From an uncultured Lachnospiraceae bacterium (lineage in GTDB: Bacteria; Bacillota; Clostridia; Lachnospirales; Lachnospiraceae), in NCBI GenBank assembly GCA_910588755.1, contig CAJUQZ010000032.1:17564-30691 (forward strand): a DNA stretch of 13,128 nt. The letters run 5' to 3'. The notes beneath the pieces are model-generated. The model was given only the letters and a program-made list of their open reading frames with translations, had not been told where the DNA came from and ran no database searches. Of this stretch, positions 1-6,126 are shown in pieces. Made by a program: the position numbers and the translations under genes. The stretch's first letter is position 1. Each line of letters starts with the position of its first letter.

Positions 1-89
1 TTACTATCCGCAGCATCCCGAATGATCTTCTCTGGATCAGGGAACTGTTTACAAAACAGGTTTAATCCGATATCATAATACTTTATCAT
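1..89 (-). CDS. TatD family metal-dependent hydrolase, N-terminal part only
   Basis: The 29 visible codons start at ATG 89 and run off the left edge. The product begins with an MIKYYDIGLNL segment followed by a KQFPDPEKIIRDA-type helix. This matches the start of TatD-family DNases/hydrolases, whose first strand has the pattern DIGxNLxxxxF. These are TIM-barrel, two-metal hydrolases related to amidohydrolases; TatD members have 3'-5' exonuclease activity. The usual metal-binding HxH is replaced at this position by the D-x-G-x-N form also seen in E. coli TatD. A GGGAGG ribosome binding site (plus-strand 99-104) lies 9 bases before the ATG. It is the last gene of the minus-strand series, 63 bp beyond the P-loop kinase. 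Only the first tenth of the protein is seen, so the family call is good but the subfamily is open. Confidence 0.75.
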   Translation of the reverse strand, partial: MIKYYDIGLNLFCKQFPDPEKIIRDAADS

Positions 90-110
90 CTCGCGTTACC
101 TCCCATTTGC

Positions 111-151
111 ATTATATCAATTTCTATTACATCAATTCATTACACCAATAT
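111..151. repeat. Three imperfect 13-bp direct repeats
   Basis: Between the kinase stop and the tatD-like start are three successive copies of a 13-bp unit, at 111-123, 126-138 and 139-151, each of the form ATTAYAYCAATWY on the plus strand. On the minus strand each copy carries an ATTGRTRTAAT core, and the copy nearest tatD contains TGATATAAT, an extended -10-like sequence. Whether this is a promoter, a regulator site or slippage is not clear. Confidence 0.5.
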
Positions 152-152
152 C

Positions 153-653
153 TCATATTCTTCCAGATACGCTTACATAAATCAGATCCACCGTATCCGA
201 AAAACTAATGTCCCTGGTAAGAATCTTCTCAGGAATGATACCAATATAATCCTTCTCTTTCCACCATCTGCGCATGTCTTCCTCGCCAAACTGATCCCTG
301 TTCGGTTTCGTTTCGTGCCGCAGCAGGGTCTCTTCAAACGGCAGGTCATAATAAAATGCAAAAATGTCTGTTCCGTATTCCCCAACCGCTTTTTCAAACA
401 ACGGTCCATAGCACTCCGAATCCAGTATTCCCTCCAGAATCGTGATCTCGCTGTTTTTCCTTCCATATTCCAAAAGATTGATCAGCAATGGCAGTGCCTT
501 TGTGTCTACACCATCCTTTACCCACAACATCTCCCGCCGCACCATATCCTGTGATATCACCATCGTATTGCGACCAAACCTTTTCTGCAGTGCCTTTGAC
601 ACAGAAGTTTTCCCGCTACCGGAATTTCCCCTTAATATAATCAGCTTTGCCAT
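153..653 (-). CDS. Small P-loop kinase (AAA/zeta-toxin/CPT-like), 166 aa
   Basis: The product is a 166-residue P-loop protein with a textbook Walker A motif, GNSGSGKT, at residues 9-16 directly after the first beta strand (KLIILRG). An SQDMVRREML segment follows at 34-43, a Walker-B-like TILEGIL at 71-77, and a basic lid region around HETKPNRDQFGEEDMRRWW at about 113-131. This layout fits small nucleotide or antibiotic-type kinases such as chloramphenicol-phosphotransferase-like and zeta-toxin-like folds; the substrate cannot be read from the sequence. The start at ATG 653 is preferred because it places the P-loop at the N-terminus and has an AGGAA-type site just upstream. The frame stays open to 920, but that extension is antisense-like nonsense inside the nitroreductase gene. 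It lies 13 bp after the nitroreductase stop, so the two are probably co-transcribed. No adjacent antitoxin is seen, so a toxin role is not supported. Confidence 0.8.
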   Translation of the reverse strand: MAKLIILRGNSGSGKTSVSKALQKRFGRNTMVISQDMVRREMLWVKDGVDTKALPLLINLLEYGRKNSEITILEGILDSECYGPLFEKAVGEYGTDIFAFYYDLPFEETLLRHETKPNRDQFGEEDMRRWWKEKDYIGIIPEKILTRDISFSDTVDLIYVSVSGRI

Positions 654-666
654 ATGTATTCCTTTC

Positions 667-1269
667 CTACCATCTGTATTCCGCAATCTCCTCCATCTGC
701 TTTCTCGGCCGTTTCTGTGGTTTTTCATCTGCATATCCCACGACAATCGCCCCGACAAGCTGGTCTTTCGTATCCAGATAGGACACCATCTCCTGATATG
801 CAAAGCATGTATTGGCAACCCACAGTGTCCCCAGTCCCAGCTCCTCTGCAACCAGTAACATATTTTCAACAGACGCGCCGATTGACAGCGTATCACAGAT
901 CTCGGCAATCCGTCCGTCATTATCTACCGGCAAAAAAGGCGATCGGGCATTGGTATTTAATATGATAATGATTATTGGCGCTTCCCGCATGATCCTCAGT
1001 GTATTCCTTGCATCAGGAAGCCCATACCGCGATTCGGGCAGATTGGTTATACCCCGTTCTTCTCGCTCCAACCCGGTTTCCATCGCCATGAGCAGTTCCT
1101 TTTTATATTTACCGCCAAAAACAATATATTTCCACGGCTGTCTGTTCTTGGCAGAGGGCGCAACCCTTGCCGCTTCTAAGATCTGATCAATATATTCTTC
1201 TGGAACACTTTTATCTTGATATTTCCTGATACTTCTTCGTTCATGGATTGAATGGATTATATGATTCAT
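667..1269 (-). CDS. Nitroreductase family FMN oxidoreductase, 200 aa
   Basis: This is a complete nitroreductase-fold protein of the usual 200-residue length. The N-terminal RRSIRKY motif (residues 11-17) and the APSAKNRQPW segment (37-46) are the typical FMN-contacting elements. The helix DTLSIGASVENMLLVAEELGLGTLW (about 126-150) and the closing VGYADEKPQKRPRK (177-190) are standard for the family. Members are cytoplasmic homodimers that use NAD(P)H and bound FMN to reduce nitro compounds, quinones or similar acceptors; the physiological substrate is unknown here. ATG 1269 follows a GAGAGG site. It begins 15 bp after the lipoprotein stop and ends 13 bp before the kinase start, so the three genes look like one transcription unit. 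No CxxC ferredoxin domain is fused, unlike some clostridial nitroreductases. Confidence 0.92.
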   Translation of the reverse strand: MNHIIHSIHERRSIRKYQDKSVPEEYIDQILEAARVAPSAKNRQPWKYIVFGGKYKKELLMAMETGLEREERGITNLPESRYGLPDARNTLRIMREAPIIIIILNTNARSPFLPVDNDGRIAEICDTLSIGASVENMLLVAEELGLGTLWVANTCFAYQEMVSYLDTKDQLVGAIVVGYADEKPQKRPRKQMEEIAEYRW

Positions 1270-1284
1270 GTCAAATTCCTCTCT

Positions 1285-2682
1285 TCACTGTCCGACGGCT
1301 ACGCCGTCCTGTGCCGCAATAGAAAACAAGGTGGCAGGATCGGTTATCGTGCCCTCTATCGTACCAAGAAAGGTAAGGGTGCCATTTTCATCATAGCGAT
1401 AGCGGAACGTGCACGATGGGAACAAATCGCCTTCCCGGCTGCCGTAGTATATCTCAAAAACAATTTCTGTCACGGTGTCTGCCATATCCGTTTCATATTC
1501 ATATAAAAAACAATCTTCCACCCGATTATGAGCATTTTCGTCACCGGAAAGCTGTCCGGCAAATTCTACAAGATCCGCCGCGAACTCCGTACCATCAATA
1601 ATCAAGTGCACATCAGCAGTTCGATAAATATCCGTTTTTTCATGCTTCTTCCATTCCAAATAATATTGAATTTCTTCATCCTGTCCATCTCCATTTAAAT
1701 CCCAAAAAAAGGATTCTCCCTCCTGCAGTGGAATCGTTCTCCTTCCCGCATCACTATATTTTTCCTTTAAACCAAATTCTTCCAGATCGGAATAAAGAAC
1801 TGTAGTCTTGATTTCACTTACATCAAATTCATAAGGATCGCTGCTAAATACAAGTCCTGATGTGGAAAAATACCATTCATCGTCGGTGTAAATCCATTTC
1901 TCCAAATCAGCGATGTCAGTCCCCCACGCGATGGAGCTCTGAAAATAAGGTGATGTATCAATAAAATCTTGGATAAATGTATGTATGTCCTGCTCAAACG
2001 CATCTGTATGTTCCGAAAGATCTGTTAACTCAATCCGTTTACCAGTCTGTGTATCATAGTTCAATCCAATCAATCTTGCATGGTTGTGGTCTCCGCCTGT
2101 ATAGGAATTGCTAACAGTAAGGAAAGAAATCACTTTACTGTCCATACGGGTAGGAATAAAGAGAAACTCATCATAAAAATTGTCAAAATAATAAAAATAA
2201 TCAGCATCCCATTGCTCCCGGTCTATGGCAGAGTCCAGAACAAAGGTATCAATCCGGGAGGTATTTACCCTTTCCCGTATATCCTCGTTGATTTTGTTGG
2301 CTGCATTTTCATTTTCTGCGATTGTCACAACCGGATAATGGAGTCTCTTGATACAAATAACAGTATCATCCGCTGCTTTTGTGTATTGTTCTTCAGTAAA
2401 AAAATTGAGACTGACAGGCGGAACACAGATGGCTGTATCAACCCTGTCAGGAAGTGTTTTTGTTTGAATTTCTTCTGACCAAATCCCTTTGGAGGAGATT
2501 GCTTTGGATGAAAGCCCTTTTGACAGAATCCCCCTGATATCATCTCCCTTTGTAAACGCATCTGCCAGCACCCCAGACAATTCATTTTCTTTTCTGTCAT
2601 CAGAAGATGCTCCATTTTCCGCACAGGCTGTAAGCAGGCAAAATAGAATTGTGACAGACGAAAAGAACTTTTTTTGTTTCAT
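1285..2682 (-). CDS. Secreted lipoprotein with DUF4163/DUF3298 (RsiV-like) features, 465 aa
   Basis: The 465-residue product begins MKQKKFF, followed by a hydrophobic stretch and the lipobox LLTAC (Cys20), so it should be lipid-anchored on the outer face of the membrane. Residues 51-75 are a low-complexity linker of five-residue units (GILSK, GLSSK, AISSK, GIWSE, EIQTK). From about residue 108 the protein resembles the DUF4163/DUF3298 pair found in RsiV-type anti-sigma factors and YdaN-like secreted proteins: YPVVTIAENENAANKINEDI, then SNSYTGGDHNHARLIGLNYD and TGKRIELTDL at about 191-222. A DLNGDGQDEE segment (328-337) looks like a Ca2+-binding loop. ATG 2682 is chosen over an upstream in-frame start at 2727 because it has AAGGAG 9 bases upstream and yields a clean signal peptide. 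No cytoplasmic sigma-binding domain is present, so it is not itself an anti-sigma factor. The exact function is unknown. Confidence 0.8.
   Translation of the reverse strand: MKQKKFFSSVTILFCLLTACAENGASSDDRKENELSGVLADAFTKGDDIRGILSKGLSSKAISSKGIWSEEIQTKTLPDRVDTAICVPPVSLNFFTEEQYTKAADDTVICIKRLHYPVVTIAENENAANKINEDIRERVNTSRIDTFVLDSAIDREQWDADYFYYFDNFYDEFLFIPTRMDSKVISFLTVSNSYTGGDHNHARLIGLNYDTQTGKRIELTDLSEHTDAFEQDIHTFIQDFIDTSPYFQSSIAWGTDIADLEKWIYTDDEWYFSTSGLVFSSDPYEFDVSEIKTTVLYSDLEEFGLKEKYSDAGRRTIPLQEGESFFWDLNGDGQDEEIQYYLEWKKHEKTDIYRTADVHLIIDGTEFAADLVEFAGQLSGDENAHNRVEDCFLYEYETDMADTVTEIVFEIYYGSREGDLFPSCTFRYRYDENGTLTFLGTIEGTITDPATLFSIAAQDGVAVGQ
2458..2532 (-). repeat. Degenerate 15-bp coding repeat in lipoprotein linker
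   Basis: Five successive 15-bp units encode residues 51-75 of the lipoprotein with the pattern [G/A/E][I/L]x[S/T][K/E]. The nucleotide copies have diverged, but TCAAAAGG/TCCAAAGG cores are visible in several. It lies between the lipid anchor and the folded domain, where a variable-length spacer would be tolerated. Confidence 0.55.
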
Positions 2683-2761
2683 AACATTGCACTCCTTATT
2701 CAAAATGAAAGCCGGCATTATTATCATTCAATACTGTATGCATAACAGACAAATAATTCAT

Positions 2762-2865
2762 ATACCCTTCATGCTCCCAGCTGCATGTGCCACTTTTTAG
2801 ATGTACTTCATGCTCCCAGCTGCACAGTATCAATTTCCAGACGTACTTCACGCCCCTGGCAGCAC
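2762..2865. repeat. 39-40 bp tandem repeat duplicating the 3' end of the CPBP gene
   Basis: Three copies of a 39-40 bp unit lie head to tail. Unit cores are at 2768-2785, 2807-2824 and 2847-2864; copies 1 and 2 share an identical 18-bp core (TTCATGCTCCCAGCTGCA on the plus strand). Copy 3 is the degenerate one and contains the true last codons and stop of the CPBP protease gene. Read on the minus strand, copies 2 and 1 encode VQLGA-stop and MQLGA-stop, equivalent to the VLPGA-stop of the gene. The flanking GTACTTCA and TCT-like bases are also repeated between copies 2 and 3. No terminator hairpin is evident in it. Confidence 0.8.
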
Positions 2866-3615
2866 GGTGCCAATCGCCATAATGGATGCATTGATAAAAG
2901 CATGCAGGATGATACTACTCCATAGATTTTTGTTGCTCTTATGATAAATGAGTCCCAAAGCACAGCCCGTGACAGCCTGTTCCGTCAGTATAGCCTTCAA
3001 CGAATCCACGACACTTCCCGCTGTCTGGCCCCACAAATAATACGCAAACGGAAAATGGTACAATCCAAATAAAACGCTTGTGAATACGATGGCAATATAG
3101 GGGCGTTTCAATAAATTTGCCACACATCTTTGAACAATTCCCCGAAAGAAAAATTCTTCCGTAAAGCCTGCTGTCAAAAACATCACGCCAAAGAAAACAG
3201 GAAGTCTAATGAACATCTTTGGCAGATCTGCCATGACCAGCTTGTTATCGCCAAGGCTAAATACAAACACCAGTACTGCCATATATAAGATGCAGACCAG
3301 ACACATGTTGATTCCTGTCTTTTTGTCTATCCGCCTCAGGCCGATTTCTCTCAATGTCTCTTTAAACTTCCCCCTTTTCAACCAAACCAGGATTAGCAGC
3401 GGCAGCAGAACAAGAAACAGCCAATTTGCAGCCTCGTTGATGATATTTATTTTATATGCAATGCTTATCATAGCCAGTGCAAAATACAGCAAATACCATG
3501 AGAGACTAAATATAATTTCAGTCTTAGCGCCCTCGCCCGCATAGACTGCCTTTTGTTTTCGAAAGACCATAAAGATCAAAACCATTAATATGATTGAAAA
3601 AAACACTGATATCAC
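2848..3615 (-). CDS. CPBP family intramembrane glutamic endopeptidase, 255 aa
   Basis: This is a polytopic membrane protein with hydrophobic segments near residues 4-17, 36-53, 63-78, 104-120, 139-150, 172-185, 207-223 and 233-250. It carries the CPBP (Rce1/Abi) signature in order: EEFFFRG with Glu153-Glu154 and Arg158, then GLYHFPF with His187, and LHAFINAS with His238 and Asn242. These are the catalytic and metal/water-coordinating residues of the family, so it is predicted to be active. Bacterial members act in bacteriocin maturation, self-immunity or processing of membrane peptides. The start codon is GTG at 3615, preceded by GGAAGGAAAG; an internal ATG at 3585 is the alternative. The GTG overlaps the TGA of a 54-codon ORF upstream, suggesting translational coupling. 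Its last codons are tandemly duplicated downstream. Confidence 0.9.
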   Translation of the reverse strand: MISVFFSIILMVLIFMVFRKQKAVYAGEGAKTEIIFSLSWYLLYFALAMISIAYKINIINEAANWLFLVLLPLLILVWLKRGKFKETLREIGLRRIDKKTGINMCLVCILYMAVLVFVFSLGDNKLVMADLPKMFIRLPVFFGVMFLTAGFTEEFFFRGIVQRCVANLLKRPYIAIVFTSVLFGLYHFPFAYYLWGQTAGSVVDSLKAILTEQAVTGCALGLIYHKSNKNLWSSIILHAFINASIMAIGTVLPGA

Positions 3616-3776
3616 CTTTCCTTCCCCGTCTTGTTGCGCTTTATACCATTGGTCTTGTCTTTTTTCTGAATAACCATCCGATTCGCATTGTCGGGCTCAT
3701 TCATATTTAATACATCATGAGTAGTGGTTCTAATACCTACATAGTCCCATCCACTGTTAAGTAAATACATTTTCAT
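3612..3776 (-). CDS. Candidate small protein, 54 aa, coupled to the CPBP protease
   Basis: A 54-codon ORF starts at ATG 3776 (MKMYLLNSGWDYVGIRTTT) and ends at TGA 3614-3612. The stop overlaps the GTG start of the CPBP gene as GTGA. The product has a tyrosine/tryptophan-containing N-terminal third, an acidic middle (DVLNMNEPDNANR) and a strongly basic tail (about ten Lys/Arg in the last 20 residues). It has no membrane segment, signal peptide or double-glycine leader. An in-frame TGA lies two codons before the start, so it is not the tail of a longer frame. There is no good ribosome binding site, but a TATGAT -10-like hexamer ends five bases before the ATG, which would fit a leaderless transcript. 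I do not recognise the family. The overlap and the protein-like composition argue for a real gene; the small size and weak initiation signals argue against it. Confidence 0.4.
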   Translation of the reverse strand: MKMYLLNSGWDYVGIRTTTHDVLNMNEPDNANRMVIQKKDKTNGIKRNKTGKER

Positions 3777-3813
3777 ATAGTATCATAACATTACCTGTGC
3801 ACGAATCTATGTA

Positions 3814-3859
3814 TAACAAACCCTTACTGATATTGTTTCAAGTCAGTAAGGGTTTGTTA
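3814..3859 (-). terminator. Perfect 17-bp inverted repeat after rnfB, likely terminator
   Basis: Arms at 3814-3830 and 3843-3859 are perfectly complementary over 17 bp (TAACAAACCCTTACTGA and its complement) around a 12-base loop. The hairpin begins 26 bases after the rnfB stop. The 5' arm is A-rich and the 3' arm U-rich, as in many Firmicute terminators, but the run of U after the stem is poor in both directions. It probably ends the rnf transcript. Confidence 0.75.
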
Positions 3860-3885
3860 CACTCTCAATTAAAATTTATTCTGCG

Positions 3886-4677
3886 CTACACAATCGCCTT
3901 CTTCGGGCACTTCTCCTTGCACGCGCCGCAGCCTGTACACTTGCTCTGGTCAATGTGCGCGTGGAAATCGGTCACGGTCACGGCCCCCGACGGACACACC
4001 TTCACGCAGAGGCTGCAACCGATACATCCGGTCTGGCAGGCTTTCATGGTGACAGGCCCTTTGTCTCTAGAGCTGCACGCCACTACGGCCTTCGCGTCAT
4101 ACGGGATTAGTTCAATCAGCTGCTTCGGACACGCAGCCACACACTTGCCGCACACCTTGCACTTCTCCCTGTCAACCTTTGCAATCCCGTTCACAATGTG
4201 GATCGCGTCAAACGGACACGCTTTCACACAGTTGCCATATCCGAGGCACCCGTGGTCACAGGACTTTGAACCGCCGTCCGGCACATACCGAACCATACCG
4301 CAGTCTTCCACTCCTGTGTACTCATAGATCTGTGAGGTCTTCTCACAGTCGCCCGCACATTTCACAAACGCCGTCATCCTGACAGACTCGCCCGCCTCCA
4401 CGCCCATAATGGCCGCAATCTTCTTGCCGACAGGCTCACCGCCGACAGGACAGGCGTTGACAGCCGCCTCGCCCTTTGCGATTGCAGCGGCCAGTCCTGA
4501 ACAGCCGGGATAACCGCACCCGCCGCAGTTATTTCCAGGAAGCACACCCAGGACAGCTTCCTCCTTCTCGTCAACCTCCACCTTGAACACAATACTTGCT
4601 ACGCCGAGGAAGATACCCAGGAATAAACCGACGCCGCCCACAACCAGCACGGCAGTCACTATCGCTGCTATATTCAT
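3886..4677 (-). CDS. rnfB: Rnf complex subunit B, multi-cluster iron-sulfur protein, 263 aa
   Basis: RnfB is the ferredoxin-side subunit of the Rnf ferredoxin:NAD+ oxidoreductase. The 263 residues open with a membrane anchor (about 3-30). A Fes domain follows with Cys51, Cys54, Cys59 and Cys76 (CGGCGYPGC...CP). Ferredoxin-like motifs come next: Cys140/144/150/154 (longer spacing), Cys173/176/179/183, Cys218/221/224/228 and Cys247/250/253/257, each ending in CP. Further cysteines at 107, 111 and 126 belong to the conserved middle region. This is enough for at least five [4Fe-4S] clusters. ATG 4677 is chosen because the segment from the in-frame start at 4722 lies inside rnfA, whereas AGGAGGGGG directly precedes ATG 4677 and overlaps the rnfA stop. 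It is the last gene of the operon and is followed by a hairpin. Confidence 0.97.
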   Translation of the reverse strand: MNIAAIVTAVLVVGGVGLFLGIFLGVASIVFKVEVDEKEEAVLGVLPGNNCGGCGYPGCSGLAAAIAKGEAAVNACPVGGEPVGKKIAAIMGVEAGESVRMTAFVKCAGDCEKTSQIYEYTGVEDCGMVRYVPDGGSKSCDHGCLGYGNCVKACPFDAIHIVNGIAKVDREKCKVCGKCVAACPKQLIELIPYDAKAVVACSSRDKGPVTMKACQTGCIGCSLCVKVCPSGAVTVTDFHAHIDQSKCTGCGACKEKCPKKAIV

Positions 4678-4690
4678 ATAATTCCCCCTC

Positions 4691-5278
4691 CTACAACAAT
4701 CCCGAAAATCCGCAGAACGCAATCGCCATCAGTCCCGCCGTGATCAACACGATCGGCATACCCTGAAAGGACTCCGGTATTTCGTTATATTCCAGCTTCT
4801 CGCGGATTCCGGCAAGAATCACAATCGCAATCATAAACCCAACAGCGGTAAACAAACCGCTCGCAATGCTGAATCCGATTCCATAATTTTTCTGTACATT
4901 TGTGAGCGCGATGCCAAGCACCGCACAGTTGGTCGTGATCAGCGGAAGATATACGCCAAGCGCCTGATAGAGCGACGGCACATATTTCTTGAGAAACATT
5001 TCCACAAACTGCACCAGTGCGGCAATCACCAGTATAAACACAATTGTCTGCAAGTAGGTGATGTCAAACCGCACCAAAACCACCTTGTAAATGACAGCGG
5101 CCACACCAGAGGCTATCGTTATGACGAAAATGACCGCGCCACCCATACCAACTGCCGTGTCCACCTTCTTAGAAACGCCCAGGAACGGACAGAGCCCCAG
5201 AAACTGGCTCAGCACGACATTGCTCACAAGCGAGGAGCTGATCATTAATATCAATAAATCCTTTACTATGTCAAGCAT
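4691..5278 (-). CDS. rnfA: Rnf complex subunit A, membrane core, 195 aa
   Basis: RnfA is a 195-residue, six-helix integral membrane subunit of the Rnf complex, homologous to NqrE. It shows the family's internal two-fold pattern. The conserved cysteines are in FLGLCPFLG (Cys30) and TTNCAVLG (Cys118). In the known complexes these, with the matching pair in RnfE, hold a [2Fe-2S] cluster in the middle of the membrane at the RnfA/RnfE interface. ATG 5278 has AAAGGGAAG just upstream. It lies 38 bp after the rnfE stop and 13 bp before the rnfB start, whose ribosome binding site begins at the rnfA stop codon. Confidence 0.97.
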   Translation of the reverse strand: MLDIVKDLLILMISSSLVSNVVLSQFLGLCPFLGVSKKVDTAVGMGGAVIFVITIASGVAAVIYKVVLVRFDITYLQTIVFILVIAALVQFVEMFLKKYVPSLYQALGVYLPLITTNCAVLGIALTNVQKNYGIGFSIASGLFTAVGFMIAIVILAGIREKLEYNEIPESFQGMPIVLITAGLMAIAFCGFSGLL

Positions 5279-5316
5279 CTTTCTTCCCTTTCTGCGCCTT
5301 TCCGCGCATATTATTC

Positions 5317-6126
5317 CTAATTTCTATCGTTATCCCCCACGTTTTTAGAACCTTTATTTGCATCTGCTACAGAGCCAGGCGCCCCGTCCAGATCGACAAA
5401 GCGGCGTGCACAGCCACTGTCAGAGCAGCTTGCACAGTCCGAGCTGCAGCCTGATTGGATTTTGTCCACGTTCTGTCCCTTCTCCTGCATTTTTCTCCTG
5501 ACACGGTTCTGTAGCGCGGTAAGCGCGGCAAGCACGAAAAACGCGCCCGGGGCAAGCACAAAGATGCTGACTGGTACGTATTCCACAGACGTAAACAGAC
5601 CGAGCGCCTTGTTGATGACCGGAACCCCAAAGAGCTCTCCGGCCCCTAACAGTTCCCTCACCATACCGATTGCGGTAAGTGCCACAGTAAATCCAAGCCC
5701 CATTCCCAGACCGTCAAATATGGACGGGATAACAGGGTTTTTGGAAGCGAAGGACTCCGCGCGTCCCAGGATAATGCAGTTCACGACGATCAGCGGAATA
5801 TACAGCCCCAGCGCCGAGTAAAGACTGGGGATAAATCCCTCGAGCAGCAGCTCTACCATTGTCACAAAAGAGGCCACGATCACGATAAACGCCGGGATGC
5901 GGACCCGGTTTGGAATAATGTGCCTCAACAGGGATATAATGGCGTTGCTGAGTACCAACACCGCTGTCGTAGTCAGTCCCATGCCAAGCCCGTTCACGGC
6001 TGATGTTGTCACTGCAAGCGTCGGACACATGCCAAGCATCAGCACAAAGGTGGGATTCTCCTTCACAAGTCCATTGAAAAAGACTTCCATAGAACTCTGT
6101 TTTGCTTCACTGTTTATGTCACTCAC
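5317..6126 (-). CDS. rnfE: Rnf complex subunit E, with Cys-rich C-terminal tail, 269 aa
   Basis: RnfE is the membrane partner of RnfA and homologue of NqrD. Residues 25-205 form the helical core with Cys34 (LGMCPTLAV) and Cys117 (VVNCIILGR), the likely [2Fe-2S] ligands. The core ends in a basic RVRRKMQEKG stretch. A tail of about 50 residues follows with Cys227, Cys231, Cys234 and Cys239 (spacing C-x3-C-x2-C-x4-C), then a Gly/Asp/Asn-rich end. The tail is not needed for the core fold and is described as a finding. I place the start at GTG 6126: AAGGAGG at 6135-6141 sits exactly 8 bases upstream. The in-frame ATG at 6144 lies before that site and lacks its own. The start therefore overlaps the end of rnfG by 8 bp, indicating translational coupling. 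Confidence 0.95.
   Translation of the reverse strand: MSDINSEAKQSSMEVFFNGLVKENPTFVLMLGMCPTLAVTTSAVNGLGMGLTTTAVLVLSNAIISLLRHIIPNRVRIPAFIVIVASFVTMVELLLEGFIPSLYSALGLYIPLIVVNCIILGRAESFASKNPVIPSIFDGLGMGLGFTVALTAIGMVRELLGAGELFGVPVINKALGLFTSVEYVPVSIFVLAPGAFFVLAALTALQNRVRRKMQEKGQNVDKIQSGCSSDCASCSDSGCARRFVDLDGAPGSVADANKGSKNVGDNDRN

Noticed and set aside
99..116. TATAAT at 116-111 (minus) as a tatD promoter
   Set aside because: The -35 is poor and the start would fall on the ribosome binding site; kept only as part of the repeat note.
153..653. Zeta-type toxin of a toxin-antitoxin pair
   Set aside because: The fold may be related, but no antitoxin-like gene is adjacent; neighbours are a nitroreductase and tatD.
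654..920. N-terminal extension of the P-loop kinase frame into the nitroreductase gene
   Set aside because: Arg/Trp-rich nonsense that would bury the P-loop; ATG 653 has its own ribosome binding site.
2762..2865. CRISPR array
   Set aside because: Units are directly adjacent 39-40 bp repeats with partial spacer similarity and only three copies; no unique spacers and no cas genes.
3797..4327. Plus-strand open frame of 176 codons starting near the hairpin and running against rnfB
   Set aside because: His/Pro/Ser-rich shadow of the cysteine-motif-rich rnfB; no ribosome binding site or domain.
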